NCBI RefSeq assembly: GCF_000241525.1
Contig: NZ_AHIL01000032.1
Location: forward strand, 62,001-126,000
Direction of reading: 5' to 3'
Origin: Comamonas testosteroni ATCC 11996
GTDB lineage: Bacteria; Pseudomonadota; Gammaproteobacteria; Burkholderiales; Burkholderiaceae_C
DNA: 64,000 bases
Shown one piece after another: positions 53,866 through 62,415 of the stretch. The notes beneath the pieces are model-generated. The model saw only the letters and a list, made by a program, of their open reading frames with translations, did not search any database and was not told where the DNA came from. The position numbers and the translations under genes were made by a program. Each line of letters starts with the position of its first letter. Within the stretch, counting starts at the first letter, position 1.

Positions 53866-54375
53866 ATGAGCATGAAACTGCTCAAGGCCGCTGAACAGGG
53901 CGATATCGCTGCGCTGGAGCTGCGCCTGAAGGACGGTGACGATATCGCCTATGTGCAAAAGAGCACTGGCCTCAATGCGCTGATCACTGCCCTCAATTGC
54001 GGCAACGATGCTGCGGCCCAATGGTTGGTGGAGCAAGGCAGTCCGCTGGATCAGGTGAGCCTGACAACGGGCATGACCGCCACCGCCTGGGCGGCCTTCA
54101 ACGGGCGCACAGAGATGCTGCAAGCGCTGCGGCAAGCGGGGGCCGATCTCGACAAGACAGGGGATGACAAAGGCCGAACCCCGTATCTGATTGCCGTGGA
54201 CCATGGTGCCTGGGAGGCTGTGCGCTGGTTCTGGTCGACAGGGGTCGATCTTCGGCGCAGAGATGCACAGGGTCGCAATGCCCATGATCTGCTGGTGCAG
54301 AGCGGTCGCGATGTGCCTGGGGATTTGCTGGAGCGCACGGCAGCTCATGCGGCAGTACCGCCCACGGGGCTGTGA
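53866..54375 (+). CDS. Ankyrin-repeat protein
   Basis: A 169-aa soluble protein with about four ankyrin repeats, seen as LLKAAEQGDIAALELRLKDG, TGLNALITALNCGNDAAAQW, TGMTATAWAAFNGRTEMLQA and KGRTPYLIAVDHGAWEAV. Ankyrin proteins bind other proteins. Coupled to the SUKH gene upstream; such pairs are common in toxin-immunity neighbourhoods, though no toxin is present here. Confidence 0.88.
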   Translation: MSMKLLKAAEQGDIAALELRLKDGDDIAYVQKSTGLNALITALNCGNDAAAQWLVEQGSPLDQVSLTTGMTATAWAAFNGRTEMLQALRQAGADLDKTGDDKGRTPYLIAVDHGAWEAVRWFWSTGVDLRRRDAQGRNAHDLLVQSGRDVPGDLLERTAAHAAVPPTGL

Positions 54376-54378
54376 CGG

Positions 54379-54412
54379 GATGACGATGCCATGCTTGCAT
54401 GGCATCGTCATC
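54379..54412. terminator. Strong inverted repeat, shared terminator
   Basis: GATGACGATGCCATG pairs perfectly with its complement around a CTTG loop, between the convergent ankyrin gene and copper operon ends. It has no T-tract. Confidence 0.6.
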
Positions 54413-54432
54413 GTCTCAACGGCGAGACTGCA

Positions 54433-54801
54433 TCAGGACGCTGGCTGGATGCGTGTGATGATCAGCGAGCCATCCTTGTCCTCGGCATGGAACAGAACCT
54501 TGTCACCGGCCTTGAAAGAGGTCGACTGAGCGGAGTCAGACAGCGCAAACACCATGGTCATGGGAGGCATGTCCAGGTTCTTGATTTCTTCATGGCGAAT
54601 CGTCAACTTGCCTGTGCGAGCGTCCACACGGGTGATTTCACCGGCGGTCATCACATTGCTCTGGCCGGTCGATGCGGCTGTCGAAGCACCGGCCATCGCC
54701 CCATGGCCTGCGTGCGCCGAGTGATCCTGTGCGGAAGCCGGAGCGGCCAGTGCAATGCCGAGGCTCAGGGCTGCCAAAGTGGTGTGAAAGAGGTTTCTCA
54801 T
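54433..54801 (-). CDS. CusF-like periplasmic copper-binding protein
   Basis: A 122-aa protein from the second of two adjacent ATGs (54801), 6 nt after GGAG. It has a signal peptide ending near ASAQ, a His-rich linker (DHSAHAGHGAM), then a CusF fold (ITRVDARTGKLTIRHEEIKN, MPPMTMVFAL) with the His and two Met residues that bind Cu(I)/Ag(I). It would hand copper to an efflux or oxidation partner. Last gene of the copper operon. Confidence 0.9.
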   Translation of the reverse strand: MRNLFHTTLAALSLGIALAAPASAQDHSAHAGHGAMAGASTAASTGQSNVMTAGEITRVDARTGKLTIRHEEIKNLDMPPMTMVFALSDSAQSTSFKAGDKVLFHAEDKDGSLIITRIQPAS

Positions 54802-54824
54802 CATGTTCTCCTGAGTTGAGGGGG

Positions 54825-55313
54825 TCAGCCGCGATAGCTGGTGAAGACCGAGGTGGACACATCGCTGCGCATCAGGCTTTGGGTGACCAGCAGCACGTCG
54901 TAGGGGTCTTTGCGGCCACCGTACTCGGGGCCATCCATGCCGGGACTACCAATGGGCATGCCTGGTACGGTGATGCCCAGCGCCTTGGGTTTCTGCTTCA
55001 GCAGCTTGTGCACATCGGAGGCAGGCACATGTCCTTCGACCAGATAACCGCCCACCAGGGCGGTATGGCAGGAACCCAGGCGGCCAGGCAGGCCCAGTTT
55101 GGCGCGTACGGCGCTGTTGCCCACGTCGTGCACCTTGACGGCGAAGCCAGCCTGCTCCATCAGGGCAATCCAGTCCTTGCAACAGCCGCAGTTCGGGTCT
55201 TTCCAGACCTCCATGGCAATCTTGGCGGGAGCAGCCGCCATTGCTGGCAGCGCAGCCATGCCGACAGCGGTGGCCAGCATATGCAGGACGTGGCGGCGGT
55301 TGGTGCTTGTCAT
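54825..55313 (-). CDS. DUF411-family periplasmic metal-binding protein
   Basis: A 162-aa protein with a Tat/Sec-like signal (RRHVLHMLATAVGMAALP). The CGCC cluster at residues 42-45 (DPNCGCCKDW) is the family's metal site. LGSCHTALVGGYLVEGHVPA and a C-terminal GMDGPEYGGRKDPYDVLLV are also typical of DUF411. Such proteins are regular members of copper resistance clusters. Confidence 0.92.
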   Translation of the reverse strand: MTSTNRRHVLHMLATAVGMAALPAMAAAPAKIAMEVWKDPNCGCCKDWIALMEQAGFAVKVHDVGNSAVRAKLGLPGRLGSCHTALVGGYLVEGHVPASDVHKLLKQKPKALGITVPGMPIGSPGMDGPEYGGRKDPYDVLLVTQSLMRSDVSTSVFTSYRG

Positions 55314-55332
55314 CGGGAATTCCTTTCTTGCG

Positions 55333-55815
55333 TTATTCGGTGACGGTGAAGCGCCCCGTCATGCCTGCCTGGTAGTGGCCGGCGATCAGGCAGGCGAAGT
55401 CGAAATCGCCTGCGCGGTTGAAGCTCCAGACCATGTCTTCGGTCTGGCCTGCGGCGACATGGGCCATATAGGGTTCGGCATGCTCCATGCCAGGGTACTT
55501 GAGCATCATCTGCGCGTGCTCATCAAGCGATGCCCGGGTGCCCAGCACCATCTCGTGCATGAGAAGGCCTTTGTTGACCACGCGCAGGCGCAGGGTTTCG
55601 CCCTTTTTCACGCTGAAATGGCTGGGGCTGAAGCGCATGTCGTCCGTCATCTGGATGGTGATGGTGCGCTGGGCCTCCCTGGCCTCGGCTGCAATGCCCC
55701 AGGGCTTTTGCTCCTTGATCACGGGACCGCTGGCATGGGCGTTGTTTCCATGCGCAAAACTAGCGCTGGTGCATGCTGCCAAGGCGCAGGCAGCTATGAA
55801 ATGAATAGTCTTCAT
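55333..55815 (-). CDS. Copper-tolerance cupredoxin
   Basis: A 160-aa secreted protein, signal peptide cleaved near ASFA/HG. The plastocyanin-like domain (residues about 50-160) keeps the type-1 copper ligands: His in LLMHEMVLG and Cys, His and Met in FACLIAGHYQAGM. It fits the CopC/CopI-type cupredoxins of copper operons and probably exchanges electrons or copper with the oxidase encoded next to it. Confidence 0.9.
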   Translation of the reverse strand: MKTIHFIAACALAACTSASFAHGNNAHASGPVIKEQKPWGIAAEAREAQRTITIQMTDDMRFSPSHFSVKKGETLRLRVVNKGLLMHEMVLGTRASLDEHAQMMLKYPGMEHAEPYMAHVAAGQTEDMVWSFNRAGDFDFACLIAGHYQAGMTGRFTVTE

Positions 55816-55830
55816 GGGAGTCTCCTGGCA

Positions 55831-57237
55831 TCAGTGCTGGGTGTGAGTACCCGTGACGGGGCCGGTTTCGGGTTTGCGTACGGTGGCGGCACCGGGAGCG
55901 GTGCCGGGCGTGGTCTGGCGGGGGGCCTTGGCATCGAAAGGCGCGCCCTGCCATTCATAGGCCCGTGTGCCCTTGGGCTGCTGGTACCAGCCAGGATCGC
56001 CGTAGTCGTTGGCACCCAGGTTTTTGCGAACCTTGAAGCTGGTGAACATGCCGCCCATCTCGATGGGGCCGTAAGGGCCTTGGCCGGTCATCATGGGGAA
56101 GGTGTTGTCGGGCAGAGGCATTTCCATGGCGCCCATATCGCCCATGCCGCGCTCGCCCATCAGCATGTAGTCGGGCACGATCTTCTGGATCTTGCCCACC
56201 AGGCCGCGGTGGTCCACGCCGATCATGGTGGGTACGTCGTGACCCATGGCGCCCATGGTGTGGTGGCTCTTGTGGCAGTGGAAAGCCCAGTCGCCGGGTT
56301 CGTCTGCAATGAATTCCACCTGGCGCATCTGGCCCACGGCCACATCCGTCGTCACTTCGGGCCAGCGGGCGGACTTTGGCACGGGGCCGCCATCGGTGCC
56401 CGTGACCTCGAACTCATGGCCGTGGATATGGATGGGGTGGTTGGTCATGGTCAGATTGCCCACGCGGATGCGCACCTTGTCGCCCTGACGAGCCACCAGC
56501 GGGCTGATGGCGGGGAAGGCGCGGCTGTTGAAGGTCCAGATATTGAAGTCCGTCATCTCGTTGATGCGCGGCGTCATGGTGCCGGGCTCGACCGCATAGG
56601 CGCTGAGCAGGAAGGCATAGTCGCGCTGCACCTTGTCGATCAGCGGGTGGGCTGTCTTGGGGTGGGTGATCCACAAGCCCATCATGCCCATGGCCATCTG
56701 CACCATCTCGTCCGAATGCGGGTGGTACATGAAGGTGCCGGGGCGGCGCGCCTCGAACTCATAGACGAAGGTCTTGCCCGGCGGGATGTGGGGCTGGTTC
56801 AGACCGCCCACACCGTCCATGCCATTGGGCAGACGCTGGCCATGCCAGTGGATGGTGGTGCTCTCGGGCAGGCGGTTGGTGACGAAGATGCGCACCTTGT
56901 CGCCTTCCACCACTTCGATCGTGGGGCCCGGCGACTGGCCGTTGTAGCCCCACATATTGACGAAAAATCCGGGCGCCACCTCGCGCACCACGGGCTCAGC
57001 CACGAGGTGGAACTCTTTGACGCCCGCATTCATGCGCCAGGGCGTGGTCCAGCCGTTGAGCGTGACCACGGGTTGGTAGGGGCGACCGTTGGGCGGCGTC
57101 AGAGGCGCAGCCGTGTCGGCGCTGCCTTGCATGACGGGTTCGGGCAGGGCCGCCATGGCAACCCGGCTTACGGCCATTGAAGTTGTGGCGGCTGCCACTG
57201 CAGTGGCCGCGCCAGTGAAAAAGGATCGGCGTTGCAT
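55831..57237 (-). CDS. Periplasmic multicopper oxidase
   Basis: A 468-aa protein with a Tat-like signal (MQRRSFFTGAATAVAAATTS). Copper ligands are visible in all four expected motifs: HWHGQRLPNGMDG (about residue 129), HPHSDEM (about 170), HPIHIHGHEF (about 275) and HCHKSHHTM (about 325). Met-rich and His-rich stretches follow (MGERGMGDMGAMEMPLPD), and the tail is rich in Thr and His. It probably oxidises periplasmic Cu(I) to Cu(II), like CopA/CueO. Its stop is 15 bp before the cupredoxin start. Confidence 0.93.
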   Translation of the reverse strand: MQRRSFFTGAATAVAAATTSMAVSRVAMAALPEPVMQGSADTAAPLTPPNGRPYQPVVTLNGWTTPWRMNAGVKEFHLVAEPVVREVAPGFFVNMWGYNGQSPGPTIEVVEGDKVRIFVTNRLPESTTIHWHGQRLPNGMDGVGGLNQPHIPPGKTFVYEFEARRPGTFMYHPHSDEMVQMAMGMMGLWITHPKTAHPLIDKVQRDYAFLLSAYAVEPGTMTPRINEMTDFNIWTFNSRAFPAISPLVARQGDKVRIRVGNLTMTNHPIHIHGHEFEVTGTDGGPVPKSARWPEVTTDVAVGQMRQVEFIADEPGDWAFHCHKSHHTMGAMGHDVPTMIGVDHRGLVGKIQKIVPDYMLMGERGMGDMGAMEMPLPDNTFPMMTGQGPYGPIEMGGMFTSFKVRKNLGANDYGDPGWYQQPKGTRAYEWQGAPFDAKAPRQTTPGTAPGAATVRKPETGPVTGTHTQH

Positions 57238-57238
57238 A

Positions 57239-58672
57239 TCAGTGACCTGCTTCGGCTTGTGCAGCGGGCGCTGCGGTAGTGTTGACGGTGGGGGAGGTTC
57301 CTGGCGATGTGCCGGTCAGGGCCAGGCGTAGATCGGTCTCGGCCAGCCAGAAGTCGCGCTGGGCCTCGGTGGCGGTCACCACCGCTTGCGTGGTGCTGCG
57401 GGCCTGGGCCAATAGCTGCCACACACTCATGAACATGCCGTTGTAGCGGTAGATGGTTTCTTCCTGCATCAGCTTGGCCAAGGGCAGCACCTCTGCCTGC
57501 TGCTGCTGGGCCAGGTCATAAGCCGTGCGGTAGGCCAGCCAGTTGCTGCGTGCTTCGCTGCGTGCGCGTATGGCGTTGTCGCGCAGCAGCGATGCGCTGC
57601 GCAGCACCTGGTTGCGCGCCATGCCGCGTGCGGCAAAGCCCCAGTCAAACAGCGGCAGGGGCACGTCGAACTCCCAGCCCTGGGTCTTGTCGCTGTGACC
57701 GGTGGCTCGTTCGGTGCTGGTGTTGTTGCTGTAGCTGGCGCCGATATCGCCAAAGATGGTGCCCACCGTGGCCCAGCCTTGGCGGCCGGCGGTTACATCC
57801 AGGTCGCGGCGCAGCGCGCCCAGATCCAGCCGCTGGCGCAGCGCTGTGGCCTCGGCGTCATCGCCGCTGCGCAATTCGGCTGCTTTTGGCAGGGCGGGCA
57901 GCTGGGCGGGCAGCTTGTAGGCCAGTTGCTGCCCCCACAGGCCCATGCGGCGGGCCAGCTGCTCGCGTTCCAGCTGGGCGTTCAGGCGCGCGCGTGCCAG
58001 TTGGGCGGCGGCCTGCTGCTGTTGGGCCAGCTCTCTGGCCTGGTCCATCTTGCTGAAGTTGCCGACCTGGGCCATGCGGCGGGCCAGCTCGCCGCCCAGG
58101 GCTGCGGCCTCATGCATGCGCTCGTTGGCGGCCAGAGCCTGCTCGGCGGCCACGGCGCGCAGCCACGCGCGCCGTGTGTCGGAGGCCAGCAGCAGCACCT
58201 GCTGGGCGGCCGTCAGAGTGGCCTGCTCCATCTGCCAGCCCTGCCAGCGGCTGCGCCAGGGCAGGGTGATGAGCTGCACCAGGCCAAAGCTGAGCTGGCG
58301 CTCGATCTCGCGCTCGTGGCCGTTGCGAAAGCGGCCGAAGGTAAAGCTGGGGTTGGGCAGGGTCAGGACCTGCACGCGCTGCGCGTCGGCAATACCGAGC
58401 TGCGCCAGTTGGGCCTGCAGACCGGGGTTGTTGAGCAGGGCGATGCGCACGGCGGTGTCTGCATCGACTGGGGCTTTGAGCCAGTCGGCAATCTGGGTCT
58501 GCGCATCCTGCAGGGCCTGGGCGTCCGGCGACGGCAGCTGCGCGCCAGCAGGCAGCCTGCCTTCGGTATGTCTGGCCACATCGCCGCGCAGTCCGTCGGG
58601 CGAGATGCTGGCGCAGCCGGCCAGCGCCAGTGCGGCGAGCAAGGGGCCGGTTTTGAATGCAAGGCGCTTCAT
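57239..58672 (-). CDS. TolC-family outer-membrane lipoprotein
   Basis: A 477-aa protein from the ATG at 58672 (MKRLAFKTGPLLAALALAGC), with the lipobox LAGC at residue 20. Two long helical repeats typical of OEP/TolC proteins follow (residues about 60-250 and 265-460; for example AVRIALLNNPGLQAQLAQLG). In CusC-type systems such a protein is the outer channel of an RND pump, but no membrane-fusion or RND gene is adjacent here. It overlaps the previous gene by 4 nt (ATGA). Confidence 0.9.
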   Translation of the reverse strand: MKRLAFKTGPLLAALALAGCASISPDGLRGDVARHTEGRLPAGAQLPSPDAQALQDAQTQIADWLKAPVDADTAVRIALLNNPGLQAQLAQLGIADAQRVQVLTLPNPSFTFGRFRNGHEREIERQLSFGLVQLITLPWRSRWQGWQMEQATLTAAQQVLLLASDTRRAWLRAVAAEQALAANERMHEAAALGGELARRMAQVGNFSKMDQARELAQQQQAAAQLARARLNAQLEREQLARRMGLWGQQLAYKLPAQLPALPKAAELRSGDDAEATALRQRLDLGALRRDLDVTAGRQGWATVGTIFGDIGASYSNNTSTERATGHSDKTQGWEFDVPLPLFDWGFAARGMARNQVLRSASLLRDNAIRARSEARSNWLAYRTAYDLAQQQQAEVLPLAKLMQEETIYRYNGMFMSVWQLLAQARSTTQAVVTATEAQRDFWLAETDLRLALTGTSPGTSPTVNTTAAPAAQAEAGH

Positions 58673-59028
58673 GGCTGGCCTCCGTGATGTTGCTGATGAG
58701 CGGACGCACCGCTGTCCGGGGCTGCGCCGGAGGCATTGCCCTGGGATTTCTCCCACCTGAGCACATCGCCATGGCCGCGCGGGAACTCGCCCACGGCAGC
58801 ATTGGCGGCCTTCCAGTCGCCGGGTTGGTTCACGATGGCAGCACCTGCCGCGAGTGGCCGATGCTGCAGCGCCAGCGTAGGAGCGTCGGGATCGAAAACG
58901 CGGTTGCCATTGGCTGGGGATCGGGCGGCCGGGGGAGCCGGCTCGGGCGTCTGGGCCAGGACTGGAGGGCTGACGCCGGCCATGAGCAAAGCCATGGCTG
59001 TCAAAGAAAGAGGATGCGCTTGGCGCAT
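58669..59028 (-). CDS. Small periplasmic protein of the copper operon
   Basis: A 119-aa protein with a signal peptide (MRQAHPLSLTAMALLMAGVS, cleaved near VLA/QT), a Pro/Ala-rich segment and a His-rich end (SAHQQHHGGQP). First gene of the operon, coupled by ATGA to the TolC-like gene. Probably binds copper; family not recognised. Confidence 0.7.
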   Translation of the reverse strand: MRQAHPLSLTAMALLMAGVSPPVLAQTPEPAPPAARSPANGNRVFDPDAPTLALQHRPLAAGAAIVNQPGDWKAANAAVGEFPRGHGDVLRWEKSQGNASGAAPDSGASAHQQHHGGQP

Positions 59029-59143
59029 AGGGGATTCCTGTCGTCTAAAACCGGGAGAAGGTCCGCAGTTATGCGCGTTTGACGGCTCGAAACTAGACAG
59101 CTAGCACGGTGGCTGCCATCAAAATGCGGACGCACCTAGGGCG

Positions 59144-59605
59144 TCAGAGCGCAGAAATCGGTGGTTTGACGAGTTCGGCAGGTGCGGCGCTGGCAAAGCG
59201 CGCTGCACCATGGGCCGGCTGGGCGGCCAGTGGGAGGCTGGAGTGAAGCGTCAGCAATTCGGGGTTGGCCAGCGTCGAGTGGCAGATGCCGCAGGCCGTG
59301 CAATGGCCTTCATGCTGGTGGCAGTCGCTGTCGGCGACCTTGGCGCTACAGCTGACGGCCCCTGCAGGGCCTGCCTTGTGGGACGCGGCCATATCGTGAT
59401 GCGGCTGTGCGTCGGTCGCGAGGTTTGCATGCGCGTGGTGCACAGCGGCTGCCATGGCGGCCACTTCATCCAGGCTTTGCGTCTGCACCAGTGCATGTCC
59501 CATGTGATGGGCCTGGTCGGTGTTCTGCTCCATGGCCATGGCATCGCCTGCCAGGCCGCGCAGGGCCAGCAGCAAAACCAGGAATAAGGAGAAAAAGCGA
59601 CGCAT
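59144..59605 (-). CDS. His/Cys-rich secreted protein (DUF2946-like)
   Basis: A 153-aa protein with a signal peptide (MRRFFSLFLVLLLALRGLAG). It is rich in His (NTDQAHHMGHALVQTQ, AVHHAHANLA, PHHDMAASHKAG) and has a CHQHEGHCTACGICHS cluster. The layout is like DUF2946 proteins. It could store or sense metals in the periplasm. Separate from the copper operon by 115 bp, and upstream of it in the same direction. Confidence 0.65.
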   Translation of the reverse strand: MRRFFSLFLVLLLALRGLAGDAMAMEQNTDQAHHMGHALVQTQSLDEVAAMAAAVHHAHANLATDAQPHHDMAASHKAGPAGAVSCSAKVADSDCHQHEGHCTACGICHSTLANPELLTLHSSLPLAAQPAHGAARFASAAPAELVKPPISAL

Positions 59606-59709
59606 GGGCTGAATGATAGCGAAGGGCGGGGTTTAGTTCCCCGCCCGGTGCAGTAAATCGTAAATTAGATAGCTGCTTGCGCTTGCCCATCAAGGGCTAA
59701 AGTCGAATT

Positions 59710-61845
59710 TCATGCATTCTCAGGCCTGTTACCCCAATGGCGCAGGCGCAGGCCATTGGCGACCACCAGCAGGCTCACACCCATATCGGCCAGCACGGCC
59801 AGCCACATGCTGGCATTGCCGCTGACGGCCAGAACGAAGAAGGCCAGCTTGATGCCCAGGGCCAGGCTGATGTTCTGCCAGAGCACGCTGTGTGCGCGCT
59901 GCGAGAGATCAACCACCTCGGGGATGCGGCGCAGGTCGTCGTTCATGAGCACCACATCGGCGGTCTCCATGGCCATGTCGGTGGCATGCATGCCGCCCAT
60001 GGCAAAGCCTATATCGGCCTGGGCCAGTGCCGGCGCGTCGTTGATACCGTCGCCTGTCATGGCCGTGGGGCCGATGTCGCGCTGCAACTCGCTCAGGGTC
60101 TTGAGCTTGTCCTCGGGCAGCATATTGCCGCGCGCATCGCTGATGCCCGCTTCAGCGGCCACCGTGCGCACGGTGGCGCTGTTGTCGCCGCTGAGCACAA
60201 TGGGCTTGACACCTAGCGCCTGCAGCTGGGCCACGGCTGCCTTGGCTTGGGGACGCAGCGGGTCGGCCACGGCAAACAGCGCCTGCACGCCCTGCTCGTT
60301 GGCCAGCAGGGTGACGGTGCGGCCCTGTTGCTCCTGCAGCATTAGCGCAGCCTTGAGTTCGGCGCTGTCCCAGCCTTGCTCGCCCACCCAGCGCAGATTG
60401 GCCAGCGTCCAGTGTTCAGCACCGATCTGGGCCTGCACACCGCGGCCGGGCAGGGCCTGCAATTGCTGTGCTTCGGCAAAGTCCTTGCCGACCTGGGTCT
60501 CCAGTCCCTGGGCAATCGCGCGCGATACCGGGTGGTCGGAGCGCGATGCCAGCGCATAGGCGCGGGCTGCGGCTTCATCGCTGCCCGCTGCATTCCAGCC
60601 CTGCCAGTCCACCAGCCTGGGCGAGCCCGTGGTCAGCGTGCCGGTCTTGTCGAGTGCAATGGCCTTGAGCTGGCGGGCCGACTCCAGCGCGCTGCCGCCT
60701 TTGATGAGAATGCCGCGCTTGGCCGCAGCCGTGAGCGCGCTGACCACAGTGACGGGGGTGGACAGTACCAGGGCGCAGGGGCAGGCGATGACCAGCAGGG
60801 CCAAGGCCTGGTAAGCGGCCTGATGCCAGCTCCAGTCCAGCAGCCAGGGGGCGAGCAGGCCCAGGGCAATCGCCAGCACCAGCACGATGGGGGTGTAGAT
60901 CTCGGCGAAGCGGTCGACAAAGCGCTGGGTGGGGGCCTTGGAGGATTGCGCCTGCTCCACGGCATGGACGATGCGAGCAATCAGGCTGTCGCTGGCCGGC
61001 GCGGTCACGCGCAGGTGCAGCTCGCCGTCCTGGTTGATGGAGCCTGCATACAGCTCGTCGCCCGGGCCTTTGTGCGCCAGCGCGCTCTCGCCCGTGATGG
61101 GGGCCTGGTTGACCGAGCTTTCGCCCTCGGTGACCAGGCCGTCGAGTGGGACGCGAGCGCCTGGCGTCACACGCAGCACGGCGCCCAGAGGCACCTCGCT
61201 GGCGGCCATGCGCTGGGTGCTGCCGTCGGGTTGCAGCACATCGGCGGTCTCTGGCGCCAGCTGCAGCAGGTTGCGGATGGCCAGGCGGGCCTTGTCCATG
61301 GCCTGGTCTTCGATGCGCTCGGCCGCTGCATAAAGGGCCATGACCATGGCGGCTTCGGGCCATTGGCCGATGATGAAGGCGCCCGTGACGGCTACGGCCA
61401 TCAGTGCATGAATCCCGAGCTTGAAGCGCAGCAGATCCTTGAGACCGGCCTTGTAGACGCCCAGACCCGACAGCGCTATGCCCAGCACGGCCAGTGCCAT
61501 GCCCAGGTATTGAAGCGTCGAGTTGGCGCCGTCGCCGCCAAACCAGTGGCAGGCCTCGGCCGCCAGAGCCGCCGCCAGAGCAGCGTAGATGCGCGGCCAG
61601 CCGGGCAGCACGCCATGGTCGTGAGCATGGTCATGACCGTCGCCTTCATCATGACCCTGGCTCTTGGCCGGCTCGCTGATGGAAAACGGTGCGCAGCAGC
61701 CCGTGCCGCAGCTCGATGCAGCGGTGGCGGCGACGGGTTTGGACGTGGCGGGCGCATGGGCATGGTCATGCTCATGATCGTGATCATGTGAATGACCATT
61801 GTGGCCGCCGCCATGGGCGTGGGTAGACAGGCTTTCTTGCTTCAT
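59710..61845 (-). CDS. Zn/Cd/Pb-type P1B ATPase
   Basis: A 711-aa inner-membrane pump. The N-terminus has no HMA domain. It has a His/Asp-rich metal stretch (HSHDHDHEHDHAHAP, residues 19-33), a CGTGCC site (46-51) and a second HDHAHDH cluster. TGES (251-254), the CPC motif (355-357) and DKTGTLT (399-405) are intact, and GDGINDAPAL follows. This subtype exports Zn(II), Cd(II) and Pb(II). It is divergent from a CadR/PbrR-type regulator through a shared MerR-type promoter, and its start codon falls where transcription should begin. Confidence 0.95.
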   Translation of the reverse strand: MKQESLSTHAHGGGHNGHSHDHDHEHDHAHAPATSKPVAATAASSCGTGCCAPFSISEPAKSQGHDEGDGHDHAHDHGVLPGWPRIYAALAAALAAEACHWFGGDGANSTLQYLGMALAVLGIALSGLGVYKAGLKDLLRFKLGIHALMAVAVTGAFIIGQWPEAAMVMALYAAAERIEDQAMDKARLAIRNLLQLAPETADVLQPDGSTQRMAASEVPLGAVLRVTPGARVPLDGLVTEGESSVNQAPITGESALAHKGPGDELYAGSINQDGELHLRVTAPASDSLIARIVHAVEQAQSSKAPTQRFVDRFAEIYTPIVLVLAIALGLLAPWLLDWSWHQAAYQALALLVIACPCALVLSTPVTVVSALTAAAKRGILIKGGSALESARQLKAIALDKTGTLTTGSPRLVDWQGWNAAGSDEAAARAYALASRSDHPVSRAIAQGLETQVGKDFAEAQQLQALPGRGVQAQIGAEHWTLANLRWVGEQGWDSAELKAALMLQEQQGRTVTLLANEQGVQALFAVADPLRPQAKAAVAQLQALGVKPIVLSGDNSATVRTVAAEAGISDARGNMLPEDKLKTLSELQRDIGPTAMTGDGINDAPALAQADIGFAMGGMHATDMAMETADVVLMNDDLRRIPEVVDLSQRAHSVLWQNISLALGIKLAFFVLAVSGNASMWLAVLADMGVSLLVVANGLRLRHWGNRPENA

Positions 61846-61851
61846 GGCAGT

Positions 61852-61882
61852 ATTGAAAACAATAAAGTCACTTTAAGGTCAA
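61852..61882 (-). promoter_or_regulatory. CadR/PbrR-type promoter
   Basis: On the minus strand TTGACC (61882-61877) and TTCAAT (61857-61852) are 19 bp apart. The spacer dyad TTAAAGTGACTTTATTG resembles cad/pbr operators. The -35 lies 3 bp from the regulator start codon. The predicted transcript start falls at or within a few bases of the ATPase ATG (61845). Confidence 0.75.
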
Positions 61883-61884
61883 GC

Positions 61885-62358
61885 ATGTCCCTCAATTCGC
61901 ACGATATTCCGCGCTGGCGCATTGGCGAGGCAGCCAAGCGTTCCGGCATCGCAGCGGCCAATATCCGCTACTACGAGAAGGAGCAACTGCTCTCGCCCGG
62001 CGTGCGCGAGGACAACCAGTACCGGCTCTATACCGATGTCGATGTGCACCGTCTGCGTTTTATCCGGCTGTGCCGGGCCATGGATATGTCGCTCGACGAG
62101 GTCCGAACCCTATTGGCGCTTGATGGTGCACGCAAGGCCGATTGCGTGGCTGCCAACAAGACCCTGGACGCCCATCTAGGTCATGTGCGCGAGCGGCTGG
62201 CCGAGCTGCAGGCGCTGGAGCACGAGTTGATGCAGCTGCGCAGCCAGTGCGACGGCTCGGACAGTTTTTGCCACATCATCGAGGCCTTGCATGCCCAGGC
62301 CGATGAGCCCTTGCCTGAAGGCCTGCAGGGCAGCGCTGCAGCAAAGCGCCATGTCTGA
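61885..62358 (+). CDS. MerR-family Cd/Pb-responsive regulator (CadR/PbrR-like)
   Basis: A 157-aa protein from the ATG at 61885, with AAGG 8 nt upstream. The winged helix is RIGEAAKRSGIAAANIRYYE (12-31). The metal-sensing cysteines are C87, C122 and C129; the spacings 35 and 7 equal those of the C77/C112/C119 set of CadR. It would activate the divergent P-type ATPase gene on Cd(II) or Pb(II). The C-terminal His in KRHV is not conserved. Confidence 0.92.
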   Translation: MSLNSHDIPRWRIGEAAKRSGIAAANIRYYEKEQLLSPGVREDNQYRLYTDVDVHRLRFIRLCRAMDMSLDEVRTLLALDGARKADCVAANKTLDAHLGHVRERLAELQALEHELMQLRSQCDGSDSFCHIIEALHAQADEPLPEGLQGSAAAKRHV

Positions 62359-62415
62359 CAGACTGCAACAGTGGTGGCTGCGCCTGCACCCTGAAGTGGA
62401 CGCTATCATTCCTGC

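Noticed and set aside
55099-57180. 693-codon plus-strand frame opposite the copper genes
   Set aside because: It runs antisense to the DUF411, cupredoxin and oxidase genes, which carry intact motifs and signal peptides.
60376-61791. 471-codon plus-strand frame opposite the P-type ATPase
   Set aside because: Antisense to an intact ATPase with all catalytic motifs.
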